64,000 nucleotides of DNA. Origin: Ruegeria sp. HKCCA6707. Its GTDB lineage: Bacteria > Pseudomonadota > Alphaproteobacteria > Rhodobacterales > Rhodobacteraceae. How positions within the stretch are numbered: position 1 is the first letter of the stretch; each line of letters begins with the position of its first letter. Shown in pieces: positions 17,166-27,295 of the stretch. The stretch spans positions 248,001-312,000 of the forward strand of contig NZ_WQEG01000002.1 of the NCBI RefSeq assembly GCF_013033515.1, read 5' to 3'. Both the position numbers and the translations under genes were made by a program. Under the pieces are notes generated by a model that worked only from the letters and a program-made list of their open reading frames with translations, was not told the DNA's origin and did not search any database.

Positions 17166-18260
17166 ATGAGTCTTATTCCGGACATCACCGAATTGCTGGC
17201 GCGAGCGCGGGCTGATCTGCGTATGGGCGTTCCAGTCGTGCTGGCGGATGATACTGGAAACAGCGTTCTGGCCGTGGCGTGCGAGACACTCAGCCCGCAG
17301 CGTCTTGCAGACCTGCGCGCCCTCGGGGATAGCCAGGTGGTGGCGATCACAGGAAGGCGGGCCGAAACCCTCAAAGCACGCGCGTATGATGGCGATCTGG
17401 CGCGCGTCATGATTCCGGCTGATGCTGATCATGCATGGGTTCAAGCCGTGGCTGATCCGTCTGATGACCTGAACACCCCGATGAAGGGTCCGTTGATGAC
17501 CGAGCGGCTAGGCAATGCCAATCTGCACCGCATAGCAATTGCTTTGACCAAATCAGCGCGAATCCTGCCGGCGGCGGTCATCGCACCCATCGAGGATGGC
17601 CGCAGTTTTGCAGCCGCCCACGGCCTGACTTGCATTGATCATACGCGCGCGGCCCCGCATCTGGCAGATCGCAGCCCCCTTCGCGAAGTGGTCGCCGCGC
17701 GGCTGCCGATGGAGGTGTCCGAGGCCGGACGATTGCATGTTTATCGTCCAGAAGACGGTGGTGAGGAACATTACGCCATTGAAATAGGCCGCCCCGACCG
17801 CAGCAAACCGGTTTTGGCCCGATTGCACTCAGCTTGTTTTACAGGTGACCTGATGGGCAGCCTGAAATGCGATTGCGGCCCGCAACTGCGCGGCGCGCTG
17901 GCTCAGATGGGGTCCGAGGGCGAAGGGGTTCTGCTCTATCTGAACCAGGAAGGGCGTGGCATCGGGCTTGCAAACAAGATGCGGGCCTATTTTCTGCAGG
18001 ATCAGGGCTTCGACACGGTTGAGGCCAACCATCGACTTGGGTTTGAGGATGATGAGCGCGATTTTCGCCTGGGTTCGGATATTCTGAAGTCGCTGGGCTT
18101 TGGGGCCGTACGGTTGCTGACCAACAACCCGGCGAAGATTGCGATGATGGAACGCACAGGGATTGCTGTAACCGAACGCGTCCCGCTGAAAGTTGGCGAA
18201 ACAGCGCATAATCGTGCGTATCTGGCGACCAAAGCAGCGAAATCCGGGCATCTGTTGTGA
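17166..18260 (+). CDS. ribA: GTP cyclohydrolase II with long N-terminal domain
   Basis: A 364-residue protein. The C-terminal half is GTP cyclohydrolase II: zinc cysteines at 224, 235 and 237 (CFTGDLMGSLKCDCG), YLNQEGRGIGL and NHRLGFEDDERDF. It opens GTP to start riboflavin synthesis. Residues 1-170 resemble a worn-down 3,4-dihydroxy-2-butanone-4-phosphate synthase (RibB): the segment GVPVVLADD aligns with the RibB start, but the acidic catalytic block that should follow is missing, so this half is unlikely to be active. The stop overlaps the start of the next gene by four bases. Confidence 0.9.
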   Translation: MSLIPDITELLARARADLRMGVPVVLADDTGNSVLAVACETLSPQRLADLRALGDSQVVAITGRRAETLKARAYDGDLARVMIPADADHAWVQAVADPSDDLNTPMKGPLMTERLGNANLHRIAIALTKSARILPAAVIAPIEDGRSFAAAHGLTCIDHTRAAPHLADRSPLREVVAARLPMEVSEAGRLHVYRPEDGGEEHYAIEIGRPDRSKPVLARLHSACFTGDLMGSLKCDCGPQLRGALAQMGSEGEGVLLYLNQEGRGIGLANKMRAYFLQDQGFDTVEANHRLGFEDDERDFRLGSDILKSLGFGAVRLLTNNPAKIAMMERTGIAVTERVPLKVGETAHNRAYLATKAAKSGHLL

Positions 18261-18757
18261 GTCCTGCGGATCTGGTTCTGACGCCGAAAGGCGTGCGTTT
18301 TCTTGGACGGATGTTCCCCTGCTCGATCGGCAAAGGTGGTCTAAGCAACGAAAAGCGTGAAGGTGACGGGGCAACGCCTATTGGCGTATTGCACATCGTC
18401 GGAATGCTCTATCGTCCCGACCGGTTGGCGCAGCCAACATCTTGGGCCAAACCGATTGGCCCCGGTGACTTTTGGTCGGATGATTCTAGGGATGTGGCCT
18501 ATAACCATTGGGTCCGGGCACCCTATCCGCACAGCCATGAGAAACTGCGCCGTGCGGACCCTCTATATGATCTGGTGTTGCTGACGGATTGGAACTGGCC
18601 CAATGCGGTTCCAGGGTGCGGATCAGCGATTTTTCTGCATCAATGGCGGCGGCGCGGTTATCCGACCGAAGGGTGCCTGGCCTTTCGTCGTAACCATTTG
18701 CGTTGGATCGCGCGACATGTGTCACCCGGCACGCGGGTTATTGTGCCTCGGGCCTGA
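18257..18757 (+). CDS. L,D-transpeptidase family protein (YkuD-like)
   Basis: A 166-residue protein with the L,D-transpeptidase catalytic pattern: EGDGATPIG near residue 35, His128 in FLHQW and Cys140 in PTEGCLAF. Family members crosslink peptidoglycan or attach lipoproteins to it. There is no signal peptide that I can see, which is unusual for an enzyme expected in the periplasm. It starts with GTG 18257, overlapping the ribA stop, so the two are coupled. Its 3' end overlaps the convergent PLP-protein gene by 20 bases. Confidence 0.83.
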   Translation: MSPADLVLTPKGVRFLGRMFPCSIGKGGLSNEKREGDGATPIGVLHIVGMLYRPDRLAQPTSWAKPIGPGDFWSDDSRDVAYNHWVRAPYPHSHEKLRRADPLYDLVLLTDWNWPNAVPGCGSAIFLHQWRRRGYPTEGCLAFRRNHLRWIARHVSPGTRVIVPRA

Positions 18758-19400
18758 CCCGCGCACCAAAAATGGCCGAGCCGATGCGCACATGGGTCGC
18801 GCCAAGCGCAATAGCCGATTCAAAATCGCTGCTCATGCCCATCGAAAGTCCGGTCAAACCGTTGCGCTCTGCTATTTTGGCCAGCAAGGCAAAATGCAGC
18901 GCAGGTTCTTCATCGACTGGCGGAATGCACATCAAACCTCGGATCGGCAGGTCCAGGCTTTGGCATTCGGTGATGAAAGCGTCGGCCTCTGCAGGCAGTA
19001 TTCCCGCCTTCTGCTCTTCCTCGCCCGTGTTTACCTGAATAAAAAGGTCAGGGCAGGCCCCGATCTCTTGCGCCAAGCGCGCCAGAGTTTTGGCCAATTT
19101 TGGCCTGTCGACCGAATGGATGGCGTTGCAAAGCTGCATTGCTTGGCGCGCTTTGTTTGTCTGCAAAGGGCCAATCAAGTGTAGATCGATACCGTCAAAG
19201 CGCTCTTTGAAATCGGGCCACTTAGTCGCGGCTTCCTGAACTCGGTTTTCACCAAAACACCGGTGGCCTTGTTGCAACACGGCTTCGACACGCTCAATTG
19301 GCTGCACCTTGGACACTGCGATCAGATCAACAGAGCCCGATGGGCGCCCGGCGGCAGCTTCGGCATTCGAGATTCGTTTGGTGATTTCCTGCAGCGACAT
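18738..19400 (-). CDS. YggS/PLPBP family pyridoxal phosphate homeostasis protein
   Basis: A 220-residue single-domain fold-type III PLP protein. Lys31 (DLIAVSKVQP) holds PLP; HLIGPLQTNK, ARLAQ and RGLMCIPP follow in family order, and GMSSDFESAIALGATHVRIG forms the phosphate cup near the end. Members have no known enzymatic reaction but keep vitamin B6 and amino-acid pools balanced. Start ATG 19400 (MSLQEITKRI); the frame runs on upstream without similarity. It follows the porin terminator on the same strand. Confidence 0.92.
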   Translation of the reverse strand: MSLQEITKRISNAEAAAGRPSGSVDLIAVSKVQPIERVEAVLQQGHRCFGENRVQEAATKWPDFKERFDGIDLHLIGPLQTNKARQAMQLCNAIHSVDRPKLAKTLARLAQEIGACPDLFIQVNTGEEEQKAGILPAEADAFITECQSLDLPIRGLMCIPPVDEEPALHFALLAKIAERNGLTGLSMGMSSDFESAIALGATHVRIGSAIFGARVRPEAQ

Positions 19401-19446
19401 TTGCCCCTCGTCCTCTGTTTGCTGCAGAGAAACACGATGCTGCGGC

Positions 19447-19478
19447 AAAAGAAAAGGGCAGGTCCGAAGACCTGCCCC
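19447..19478 (-). terminator. Rho-independent terminator of the porin gene
   Basis: On the minus strand GGGCAGGTC-TTCG-GACCTGCCC is followed by TTTTCTTTT. It lies 25 bases after the porin stop. The UUCG-type loop and T-rich tail make this a strong terminator. Confidence 0.88.
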
Positions 19479-19501
19479 AGAACTCTGTGTTTTAGATCAA
19501 C

Positions 19502-20512
19502 TTAGAAGTTGAACTGAACACCGAAGTCCGCACGTGTCGAAGAGTCCGCGCAGATGTCGCAATCGCTTACACCTACACCACCGCGCAGCGATACACCGCC
19601 GCCCAGGTCGTAGATGGCGCCGATGCCGTACTGCTGGGTATCTGCGTCTGCGTTACCGTCGCCGTAAGCAGCGGTCAGGGTCAGAGCCGAACCAACGTTG
19701 AAGGCTGCCGACACACCCCATGCAGTGCCATCTGTGGCAGCAATTTGAGTTTGGTCGTCAGCTACGAACACTGTACCCGAGAAATCGCCGAATTCGGCAC
19801 CCAGGGTCAGAACCAGCAAGCTCGGGTTGGAGCCGCCGAAACCGGCATCAGTTTCACCATAAGCCAGAGCGGCAGTGACGTTGCTGAAGGTGTAGGTCGC
19901 GCTCACGTCCCAACGGTCTGCGTCCTGAGGAACACCACCAACGGCAAATGTTGCCTGGTCGTAAGAAGCACCGAATGCAAAGTCACCAACTGCGTACTGG
20001 AAGAACACGGCGTTTGAACCGGCGCCAGTCGACGAGAAGGCCAGGAAGCTGTAGTTAACACCCGAATACTGACCGATGAAGCTTTCCAGACCAGGCTCGT
20101 TACCGTAGTAGTTTGCCAAGTTGTCGAAGGCACCCGATACGTTGCCAGCGTCAACACGCAAACCGCCGTAGATGACCGAGAAGCGCGCGCCGCTCAGGCT
20201 AGCGGCGTTGGCTTCACCGTTGCCGGCGTTTTCGTCAGCTTGCAGACGAACACGAGCCGAGAATTCAACGCCGCCATCAGTTTCAGCATTCCCGTCGATG
20301 TTCAGACGGAAGCGCGAGATCAGGATTGTGTTGTCGGTGTCAACAACAGCTGTTGTACCTTGACCGGTGGTTGTCGGAATGTTCGGAACCGAACCAATGC
20401 GGTCTTCTTGGTAGCCAATACCAAAACGGCCCAGGCCGCTGAAGTTGATTTCGGCGGATGCAACGCCGGCGGTGGCAATCAGCGCAGTCGTTGCGAAGAG
20501 AACTTTTTTCAT
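19502..20512 (-). CDS. Outer-membrane porin (Rhodobacter type)
   Basis: A 336-residue protein with a clear signal peptide (KKVLFATTALIATAGVASA, cleavage about residue 20) and a beta-barrel composition with alternating aromatic and polar residues, ending in the outer-membrane signature FGVQFNF (terminal Phe). The start INFSGLGRFGIGYQED is typical of general porins in this family. Such trimers let small hydrophilic solutes cross the outer membrane. ATG 20512 has GAGGGAAA upstream. A CDIC pair near the C-terminus (SDCDICADS) could form a disulfide, which is uncommon in these porins. Confidence 0.9.
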   Translation of the reverse strand: MKKVLFATTALIATAGVASAEINFSGLGRFGIGYQEDRIGSVPNIPTTTGQGTTAVVDTDNTILISRFRLNIDGNAETDGGVEFSARVRLQADENAGNGEANAASLSGARFSVIYGGLRVDAGNVSGAFDNLANYYGNEPGLESFIGQYSGVNYSFLAFSSTGAGSNAVFFQYAVGDFAFGASYDQATFAVGGVPQDADRWDVSATYTFSNVTAALAYGETDAGFGGSNPSLLVLTLGAEFGDFSGTVFVADDQTQIAATDGTAWGVSAAFNVGSALTLTAAYGDGNADADTQQYGIGAIYDLGGGVSLRGGVGVSDCDICADSSTRADFGVQFNF

Positions 20513-20789
20513 CTTGTTTCCCTCGGTTAAAAGTTTTTCTACTCGACGAGCGCACAGCACACGTCTCAGCACGGGAACCGTTTCGCTCTTTTTCCCCCCT
20601 TTACGCAAGCTTGGCATATTAGGACTGCCGTCTTTCGGCCTAAATTGGTGCAAGGATGTCACAGTCGGTTTTGACCGCATTCACGCCTTCGGGCGCGCAA
20701 GCATCTAAAGAATACACTTGTTGCAGGTCGGGTCCTTCTCTAGGAGTATGGCGAACAAGTTAAAACAAGCGATACAGGACTTTCTGACG

Positions 20790-21272
20790 ATGCGCCTGAT
20801 GACGATTATGGGTTTGGTGATTGCAAGCGTCACGGTCTCAGCCTGCGGAGCCCCGCCCCCCGGGGATGCCAGTGTTTTAACGGTCGACGGCAGTTCTACC
20901 GAAGAGCGTGAGCTGAATGATCCGAATCGTACGTCGATATGGGATGTCTTTGGACCGAACAATAATGAGCAGATCACCAACGTGAACCGGTATCTATGGA
21001 CGGCATCGTTGGATATTCTCAACTTCCTGCCGATTCAAGAGGTTGATCCGTTCACCGGCGTGATTGTTACCGGCTACGGCACACCGCCCGGTGGCGGGCG
21101 CTCATATCGGGCCACGGTACATATCAGCGATCCTGCGCTTGCGGCGCGCTCGCTTTCGGTTGCATTGCAAACCAGCGGTGGCGCACCTGTGAGTGCTGCA
21201 ACCACGCGTGCGGTTGAAGACGCGATTCTGTCACGTGCCCGCCAGCTACGCATCGCAGACAGTAAGTTCTAG
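20790..21272 (+). CDS. DUF3576 lipoprotein
   Basis: About 160 residues with a lipoprotein signal (VTVSAC lipobox). The body contains SIWDVFGPNNNEQITNVNRYLW and LDILNFLPIQEVDPFTGVIVT, characteristic of the DUF3576 family of alphaproteobacteria, whose function is unknown. The start is uncertain: ATG 20790 gives a normal signal peptide, while ATG 20748 and ATG 20718 would put an odd amphipathic stretch ahead of it. A terminator separates it from leuS. Divergent from the porin gene. Confidence 0.83.
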   Translation: MRLMTIMGLVIASVTVSACGAPPPGDASVLTVDGSSTEERELNDPNRTSIWDVFGPNNNEQITNVNRYLWTASLDILNFLPIQEVDPFTGVIVTGYGTPPGGGRSYRATVHISDPALAARSLSVALQTSGGAPVSAATTRAVEDAILSRARQLRIADSKF

Positions 21273-21300
21273 CAACCCGCCGAAAATCACACTATTACCA

Positions 21301-21324
21301 CGCCGGGTTCTCACCCGGCGTTTT
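21301..21324 (+). terminator. Rho-independent terminator before leuS
   Basis: CGCCGGGT-TCTC-ACCCGGCG followed by TTTT. It lies 28 bases after the DUF3576 stop and 20 bases before the leuS start. Confidence 0.85.
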
Positions 21325-21344
21325 CATTCACCAAGGACCGCACA

Positions 21345-23897
21345 ATGTCGCGCTATTCGGCCAACGAAATCGAAGCAAAATGGCAAGAGGCCTGGGACAA
21401 GGCCGGAATCTTTGTCGCCAATCACAAGGCGGACAAGCCGAAATATTATGTGCTTGAGATGTTCCCCTACCCGTCCGGCCGAATCCATATGGGGCATGTG
21501 CGCAACTATACGATGGGCGACGTCATCGCCCGCCACAAGCTGGCAACCGGCCACAACGTGCTGCACCCAATGGGATGGGACGCGTTTGGCATGCCTGCCG
21601 AAAACGCGGCAATGGCCAGCGGCGGCCACCCGAAGGACTGGACCTACAGCAACATCGCCGACATGCGCGGTCAGATGAAGCCGCTGGGTCTGTCGATCGA
21701 TTGGTCGCGCGAATTTGCCACATGCGACCCGGAATATTACGGCCAGCAGCAGGCGTTGTTTCTGGACATGCTCGAGGCCGGGTTGGTCTATCGCAAGAAC
21801 GCGGTGGTAAACTGGGACCCGGTCGATATGACCGTTCTGGCCAATGAGCAGGTGGAAAACGGCCGTGGCTGGCGCTCGGGCGCTTTGGTGGAGCGTCGCG
21901 AGCTGACACAATGGTTCTTCAAGATCTCGGATTACTCCGAGGAATTGCTGAGCGCACTCGACACGCTGGACAACTGGCCTGCCAAGGTGCGGCTGATGCA
22001 GGAGAACTGGATCGGCAAGTCGCGTGGTCTGCAATTTGGGTTCGAACGCACCGATGGCGAGGAACCGATCACCGTCTACACCACCCGGCCCGACACTCTG
22101 ATGGGCGCATCTTTCGTCGGGATTTCACCGGATCACCCGATTGCCAAGCAGCTTGAGGCCGAAAGCCCCGAAGTCGCTGAATTTGTTGCGGAATGCCGCA
22201 AAGGCGGAACGACAGAAGAGGCAATTGAGACGGCCGAGAAGCTGGGCTATGACACCGGCATAAAGGTCAAGCACCCGCTGGATCCGAATTGGGAGCTGCC
22301 GGTCTGGATCGCCAATTTCATCCTGATGGACTATGGCACTGGCGCGATCTTTGCCTGCCCGGCCCACGATCAGCGCGACCTGGATTTCTGCCGGAAATAC
22401 GACCTGCCGGTGATCGATACTTTCTTTGCGCTCGAGGATGACACACCCGTCGACAAAATCGCTTTTGTTCCACCCAAGACCGAAAAGGTCCGCTGGGTGA
22501 ACCATTTCGCTGGTTTGACCGAAGCCACCGGAGATGAAGCGATCAACGCAACAGTGGATTTCGCCGAGAAGGCCGGTTGGGGCGAAGGTGTAACCAAATA
22601 CCGCCTGCGCGATTGGGGCCTCAGCCGTCAGCGTTACTGGGGCTGCCCGATTCCCGTGGTTCATTGCGATACGTGCGGCACGGTGCCCGAGAAGAAAGAA
22701 AACCTGCCGATCCAGCTGCCCTACGACAATGGCGATGGCAATCCGATCGACTTTTCGATCCCAGGCAACCCGTTGGACCGCCACCCGAACTGGCGCGATT
22801 GTGCCTGCCCGGCCTGCGGTGCGCCTGCCAAGCGCGAAACCGACACGATGGACACGTTTGTCGATTCGTCCTGGTATTTCGCCCGTTTCACCGCGCCCCG
22901 CGCCGAAACCCCGACCGATCTGGCCGAGGCCGAATACTGGATGAATGTCGATCAGTATATTGGTGGCATTGAGCACGCGATTTTGCACCTGCTCTATTCA
23001 CGGTTCTTTGCGCGGGCGATGAATGTCACCGGAAACTTGCCGAAGAAAGCCATCGAGCCCTTTGATGCCCTGTTTACGCAGGGAATGGTGACGCATGAGA
23101 TCTACCAGACTAGGGACAAAAACGACCGCCCCGTCTATCACCTGCCCGAAGAGGTAACGGATGGTAAGCTGGCAGATGGCACCGAGGTCGAGATCATCCC
23201 TTCGGCCAAAATGTCGAAATCCAAAAAGAATGTGGTCGACCCCGTCAGCATCATCTCCGCCTTTGGTGCCGACACAGCGCGCTGGTTCGTGCTGTCCGAT
23301 TCGCCACCCGAGCGCGACGTGGAATGGACCGCCTCGGGCGCTGAAGCCGCTTTCAAGCACCTCAGCCGTGTGCACCGCATAGCCTCCGAGATCGTCGACT
23401 CAGACATTCCCGCCAATGCAGAGGACAAAATCCTGCTGCGCGAGATGCACAAGGCCATCCACGACGTGTCGGGCGGCGTCGAATCCTTTGGCTTCAATGC
23501 CTCGATCGCCAAGCTCTATGCCTTCACCAACACATTGGCGAAGTCCAAGGCCGGGACCGATGCGAAACGCCAGGCCGCCAAAACCCTGGCGCAACTGATG
23601 TCGCCGATGACACCTCACCTGTCCGAAGAGCTTTGGCAGATGCTGGGCGGCGAAGGGCTCGTTGCCACGGCCCCCTGGCCTGTCGCAGATGAGGCGATGC
23701 TGGTCGATGACACGGTGACCTTGCCAATTCAGGTCAACGGCAAGCGCCGCGCGGAAATCAGCGTGGCCAAGGATTTGCCCAAGGACGAGGTTGAAAAACT
23801 GGCGCTCAGCACCGAAGCTGTGCAAAGGGCGCTGGACGGCGCCACACCCAAGAAAGTGATCGTTGTTCCGGGCCGGATCGTGAATGTCGTCGTTTAA
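21345..23897 (+). CDS. leuS: Leucine--tRNA ligase
   Basis: An 850-residue class Ia synthetase. The HIGH signature is [14 protein letters not shown] (about 41-54) and the KMSKS loop is [13 protein letters not shown] (near 621). The CP1 editing domain lies between them ([15 protein letters not shown], and the Asp-containing ...HDQRDLDFC region), so proofreading looks intact. A CDTC...CPAC zinc-binding pair is present around 443 and 490. It is the first gene of a leuS-lptE-holA operon, with the next start 14 bases inside its end. Confidence 0.98.
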   Translation: MSRYSANEIEAKWQEAWDKAGIFVANHKADKPKYYVLEMFPYPSGRIHMGHVRNYTMGDVIARHKLATGHNVLHPMGWDAFGMPAENAAMASGGHPKDWTYSNIADMRGQMKPLGLSIDWSREFATCDPEYYGQQQALFLDMLEAGLVYRKNAVVNWDPVDMTVLANEQVENGRGWRSGALVERRELTQWFFKISDYSEELLSALDTLDNWPAKVRLMQENWIGKSRGLQFGFERTDGEEPITVYTTRPDTLMGASFVGISPDHPIAKQLEAESPEVAEFVAECRKGGTTEEAIETAEKLGYDTGIKVKHPLDPNWELPVWIANFILMDYGTGAIFACPAHDQRDLDFCRKYDLPVIDTFFALEDDTPVDKIAFVPPKTEKVRWVNHFAGLTEATGDEAINATVDFAEKAGWGEGVTKYRLRDWGLSRQRYWGCPIPVVHCDTCGTVPEKKENLPIQLPYDNGDGNPIDFSIPGNPLDRHPNWRDCACPACGAPAKRETDTMDTFVDSSWYFARFTAPRAETPTDLAEAEYWMNVDQYIGGIEHAILHLLYSRFFARAMNVTGNLPKKAIEPFDALFTQGMVTHEIYQTRDKNDRPVYHLPEEVTDGKLADGTEVEIIPSAKMSKSKKNVVDPVSIISAFGADTARWFVLSDSPPERDVEWTASGAEAAFKHLSRVHRIASEIVDSDIPANAEDKILLREMHKAIHDVSGGVESFGFNASIAKLYAFTNTLAKSKAGTDAKRQAAKTLAQLMSPMTPHLSEELWQMLGGEGLVATAPWPVADEAMLVDDTVTLPIQVNGKRRAEISVAKDLPKDEVEKLALSTEAVQRALDGATPKKVIVVPGRIVNVVV

Positions 23898-24375
23898 TCG
23901 CAGATCCCTGTTGCTTATGCCGCTGGCGCTAGCCGCCTGCGGGTTCGAGCCGGTTTATGCGCCGGGCGGCGCGGGTGATACGCTGAACGGACGGGTGAAA
24001 GTATCTGCGCCAAACTCTGTCGAAAGCTTCTTGCTGGTGCAGAGTCTTGAGCGTCGTTTAGGTCGCAGCGCGACATCGACCAGTGACTTTGCCCTTGCAG
24101 TGAACGTCACGACCAACACGCGGGCAGCTTCGATCACAACATCGAACGAGACAGATCGGCTCAATATCGATGGCCGTGCCAATTTCACCCTGACCTCATC
24201 CGATACCGGTCAGGTTCTGGCATCGGGCCAAGTGTCGGATTTTGTGTCTTATTCAGCAGCGGGTTCGACCGTATCTGCACTGGCCGATGAACGGGCGGCG
24301 CGGGAGCGGTTGATGGTGATTCTGTCAGATCAAATCGTGAATCGCCTCTATGCCGCGCCCGGTCTTGCCTCATGA
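23884..24375 (+). CDS. lptE: LPS assembly lipoprotein LptE
   Basis: A 163-residue lipoprotein with lipobox ALAAC at about 16-20, followed by [10 protein letters not shown], typical of alphaproteobacterial LptE. LptE plugs the LptD barrel and helps place lipopolysaccharide in the outer leaflet. The rest ([37 protein letters not shown]) matches the family in order. The leuS-lptE-holA order is conserved across many proteobacteria and strengthens the call. Overlaps both neighbours by a few bases. Confidence 0.9.
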   Translation: MSSFNRRSLLLMPLALAACGFEPVYAPGGAGDTLNGRVKVSAPNSVESFLLVQSLERRLGRSATSTSDFALAVNVTTNTRAASITTSNETDRLNIDGRANFTLTSSDTGQVLASGQVSDFVSYSAAGSTVSALADERAARERLMVILSDQIVNRLYAAPGLAS

Positions 24376-25400
24376 AGCTGAGCCCGCGTGAGGCCGAAGG
24401 GTATTTCGCCAAGCCGGACGCAGGCAAAACAGGTCTGCTGATCTACGGCGCAGATGGCATGCGCGTGGCGCTGAAGCGTCAACAAGTGCTGGCGGCATTG
24501 CTCGGCCCCGGAGCTGAGGAAGAGATGCGTCTGACACGGATGCCCGGATCAGATCTGCGCGGCGACCCAACTTTGGTGCTTGATGCGATCAAAGCGGTGG
24601 GGTTCTTTCCTGGCCCGCGTGCGGTCTTTGTCGAAGACACGACCGACGCAGCAGCCCCGGCACTGATATCCGCGCTGGAGGATTGGGCCCCCGGCGACGC
24701 GCAGATCATCGTGACAGCTGGTCAACTCAAACCCAGCTCGAAGATTCGCAAGGCATTCGAGAGCCACGCGAACGCCTATGCCGTTGGTATCTATGATGAT
24801 CCCCCGTCGCGCGCCGAAGTTGAGCGTATTGTCAGCACCGCCGGGTTGCAAAATGTACCGCGCGACATGATGGCAGCCCTGAGTGAGCTGGCCGTGAGCC
24901 TCAGCCCCGGTGATTTTGCGCAGACTGTCGAAAAGCTTTCGCTTTACAAGCGTGATGACCCAAGTGAGTTGAGCATTGATGACATCGAAGCCTGCGCGCC
25001 GCAATCCAACGAGGCAGCCCTGGACGATGTTCTGAACGTGGTGGCCGAAGGGCAACCCGGTCAGATCGGGCCGCTGATCCGCCGGTTGCAGGCGCAAGGG
25101 ACCAATGGGGTCACGTTGTGTATCGGGGCGACCCGGCATTTTCGCACGCTTTACGCTTGTGCATCGGACCCGGGCGGTGCGGCCCAGGGAATCGGCAAAC
25201 TGCGCCCGCCGGTTTATGGCAAGCGGCGGGACCGGATCTTGCGACAGGCGCAGGGGTGGGGGGCACCAAAACTGCAGACCGCGCTTAGCGTTCTGACAGA
25301 TACCGACCTGGCGCTGCGCTCGGCCGGGCAAACCGCTCCGGCCATGGCCTTGGTCGAGCGTGCCATGATCCGCCTGGCGATGCTTGCGCGGTCACGCTGA
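24372..25400 (+). CDS. holA: DNA polymerase III subunit delta
   Basis: A 342-residue AAA+-related clamp-loader subunit. It starts within the last codons of lptE. LLIYGADGMRVALKR resembles the degenerate P-loop of HolA, and the central block EAALDDVLNVVAEG is typical. Delta opens the sliding clamp in the DnaX complex and does not hydrolyse ATP. Position at the end of a leuS-lptE operon is the usual one. Confidence 0.92.
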   Translation: MKLSPREAEGYFAKPDAGKTGLLIYGADGMRVALKRQQVLAALLGPGAEEEMRLTRMPGSDLRGDPTLVLDAIKAVGFFPGPRAVFVEDTTDAAAPALISALEDWAPGDAQIIVTAGQLKPSSKIRKAFESHANAYAVGIYDDPPSRAEVERIVSTAGLQNVPRDMMAALSELAVSLSPGDFAQTVEKLSLYKRDDPSELSIDDIEACAPQSNEAALDDVLNVVAEGQPGQIGPLIRRLQAQGTNGVTLCIGATRHFRTLYACASDPGGAAQGIGKLRPPVYGKRRDRILRQAQGWGAPKLQTALSVLTDTDLALRSAGQTAPAMALVERAMIRLAMLARSR

Positions 25401-25469
25401 GAAAGGGTTTCGCTTGACCCGGCCCCTAGCGTCAGCACACTGCGCAAAGGCAATCAGCAGGATAAACGC

Positions 25470-26066
25470 ATGTACAAGCTTTACGGCCCCGTCATGACCC
25501 GCACATCGCGGGTGATCTGGATGTTGGAAGAGATCGGCGCGCCATATGAGTTAGAGCCCGCTGCGCCTCGGACACCCGAAATCTGGGCCCTGAACCCCTC
25601 GGGAAAGGTTCCGGTACTGATCGACGGTGACCGCGCCATTTCCGACAGTTCAGCCATTACGACGTATCTGGCGGACAAACATGGGGCCTTGACCTATCCG
25701 GCTGGCACTCTTGAGCGGGCCGAGCAAGATGCGCTGTTCCACACCATTCTGGATGAGATCGACGCCGTTTTGTGGGTGGCTGCGCGCCACAGTTTCATAC
25801 TGCCGGAAGACAAGCGGGTTCCGGCCATTCGCGCGTCAGTCGAATGGGAGTTTGATCGTAATTTCCAACGGCTGGAAAAGCGCTTTAAAGGTCCGTTCCT
25901 GATGGGCGACAAGATGACCATCGCCGATATCTTGCTGATCCACTGCATGAGCTGGGCCCGAAACTCTGGCTTCCCCCTGAACTCGGATGTTCTGAGCGCC
26001 TATGGCAAAGAAATGCGCGCGCGACCGGCCCATATGAGAATGGCCGAGATGGCGGCAAAAGCCTAA
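25470..26066 (+). CDS. Glutathione S-transferase family protein
   Basis: A 198-residue protein with an N-terminal thioredoxin-like fold (MYKLYGPVMTRTSRVIWMLEEIGAPYE, LNPSGKVPVLIDGD with the cis-proline, then DSSAITTYLADKHG for the glutathione gamma-glutamyl group) and an all-helical C-terminal half (MGDKMTIADILLIHCMSWA with the N-capping box). The likely activating residue is a Ser or Thr near position 10-13. Reaction unknown. Its 3' end overlaps the convergent flavoprotein gene by four bases. Confidence 0.9.
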   Translation: MYKLYGPVMTRTSRVIWMLEEIGAPYELEPAAPRTPEIWALNPSGKVPVLIDGDRAISDSSAITTYLADKHGALTYPAGTLERAEQDALFHTILDEIDAVLWVAARHSFILPEDKRVPAIRASVEWEFDRNFQRLEKRFKGPFLMGDKMTIADILLIHCMSWARNSGFPLNSDVLSAYGKEMRARPAHMRMAEMAAKA

Positions 26067-27250
26067 CCCAGCAAGCGCTGATCAAGCCAATCTGCGGCGG
26101 CGCGCCCCGCCCAACGCCCGGTGGCCAAACAGGCCGTCAGCAGATAGCCCCCTGTGGGCGCTTCCCAGTCCAGCATCTCCCCGGCGCAGAACACGCCCGG
26201 CAAAGCTTTCAGCATCAAAGTGTCGTCCACCGCGTCGCGCGTCACCCCCCCAGCGGTCGAGATCGCCTCATCCATTGGGCGCAGACCGGCGTGGTGGATT
26301 GGCAGGTGTTTCAGAAGCTCGGGCACGTCCTGTGCCGTTCCTTGGGTTTTGGACATCTCGTGAAACAAAGCGATTTTCTGAGGTGTCAGCCGCAGCGTGT
26401 TCTTAAACCAATGGGTCAGCGTCGCCTTGGGTTTCTTTGCCCGCCAACGATCACGCAGGACGTCCAGCGTGACGTCGGGAAGAAGTTCGGCGACTAAGGG
26501 CGCACCACTGCGTAACTCTGGCGTCAGCGGGTAGAGCCCCCCACCCTCCAGCCCCTTGGCGGAAATCGTGGCCTCTCCGCGACTGGTTTGATCCCCCGCG
26601 CTCCAGCGCACTGATTTCAGCGCAGACCCAAAATGGGGGTGCATATGGGGGCTCCAATCCATCGACAGGGCCGCATTTGCTGGGGCGAACGGCTGCAAGG
26701 AAACCCCGCGCTGCGCCAAAAGCTCGGCCCAAGCACCGTCCGAACCCAACCGCGCCCAGCTGGCCCCGCCCATCGCAAGAACAGTGGCATTCGGCTGAAT
26801 GTGCTGCACGCCCTCAGGTGTTTCAAACAGAAGGTCTTTGCCGTCCCATCCAGCCCAGCGCCAACGCGTTTGGATCTGCACGCCTGCGTTGGTCAATTCA
26901 GCCAGCCACGCTCGCAAAAGCGGCGAGGCTTTCATCACCGTCGGAAACACCCGGCCTGTTGATCCGCTGAACAGCTCTTGCCCCAAATCACGGGCCCAAT
27001 CTTGAACGCCTTTGGCATCCATTTCGCCTATAATCGGTCGCAGCCATTCCGCGGCTGGCCCGTAGGCGTTGATCAGTTTGTCAAAGGGCTCGTCTTTGGT
27101 CAGGTTCAGGCCCGATTTTCCCGCCATCAGGAATTTGCGTGCAACCGAAGGCTTGGCTTCGGCCACCAAAACGCTGTGCCCGGCAGCGGCCAGCTGCGTG
27201 GCGGCCATCAACCCGGCGGGTCCTGCCCCGATCACTACTGCCTGCGCCAT
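26063..27250 (-). CDS. HI0933-type NAD(P)/FAD-dependent oxidoreductase (TIGR03862 group)
   Basis: A 395-residue flavoprotein beginning AVVIGAGPAGLMAATQLAAAGHSV, with FLMAGKSGLNLTKDEP directly after, a hallmark of the HI0933/YhiN family. GVFCAGEMLDWEAPTGGYLLTACLATG near the end is the second FAD-binding block. No reaction is established for the group. ATG 27250 is preferred since the dinucleotide fold starts there; the open frame upstream would overlap the divergent HNH gene. Confidence 0.9.
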   Translation of the reverse strand: MAQAVVIGAGPAGLMAATQLAAAGHSVLVAEAKPSVARKFLMAGKSGLNLTKDEPFDKLINAYGPAAEWLRPIIGEMDAKGVQDWARDLGQELFSGSTGRVFPTVMKASPLLRAWLAELTNAGVQIQTRWRWAGWDGKDLLFETPEGVQHIQPNATVLAMGGASWARLGSDGAWAELLAQRGVSLQPFAPANAALSMDWSPHMHPHFGSALKSVRWSAGDQTSRGEATISAKGLEGGGLYPLTPELRSGAPLVAELLPDVTLDVLRDRWRAKKPKATLTHWFKNTLRLTPQKIALFHEMSKTQGTAQDVPELLKHLPIHHAGLRPMDEAISTAGGVTRDAVDDTLMLKALPGVFCAGEMLDWEAPTGGYLLTACLATGRWAGRAAADWLDQRLLG

Positions 27251-27295
27251 TGCTGCCCTCTTGCCTTCGCCCTGTTTCCACGCGAGTTTCTTGCG

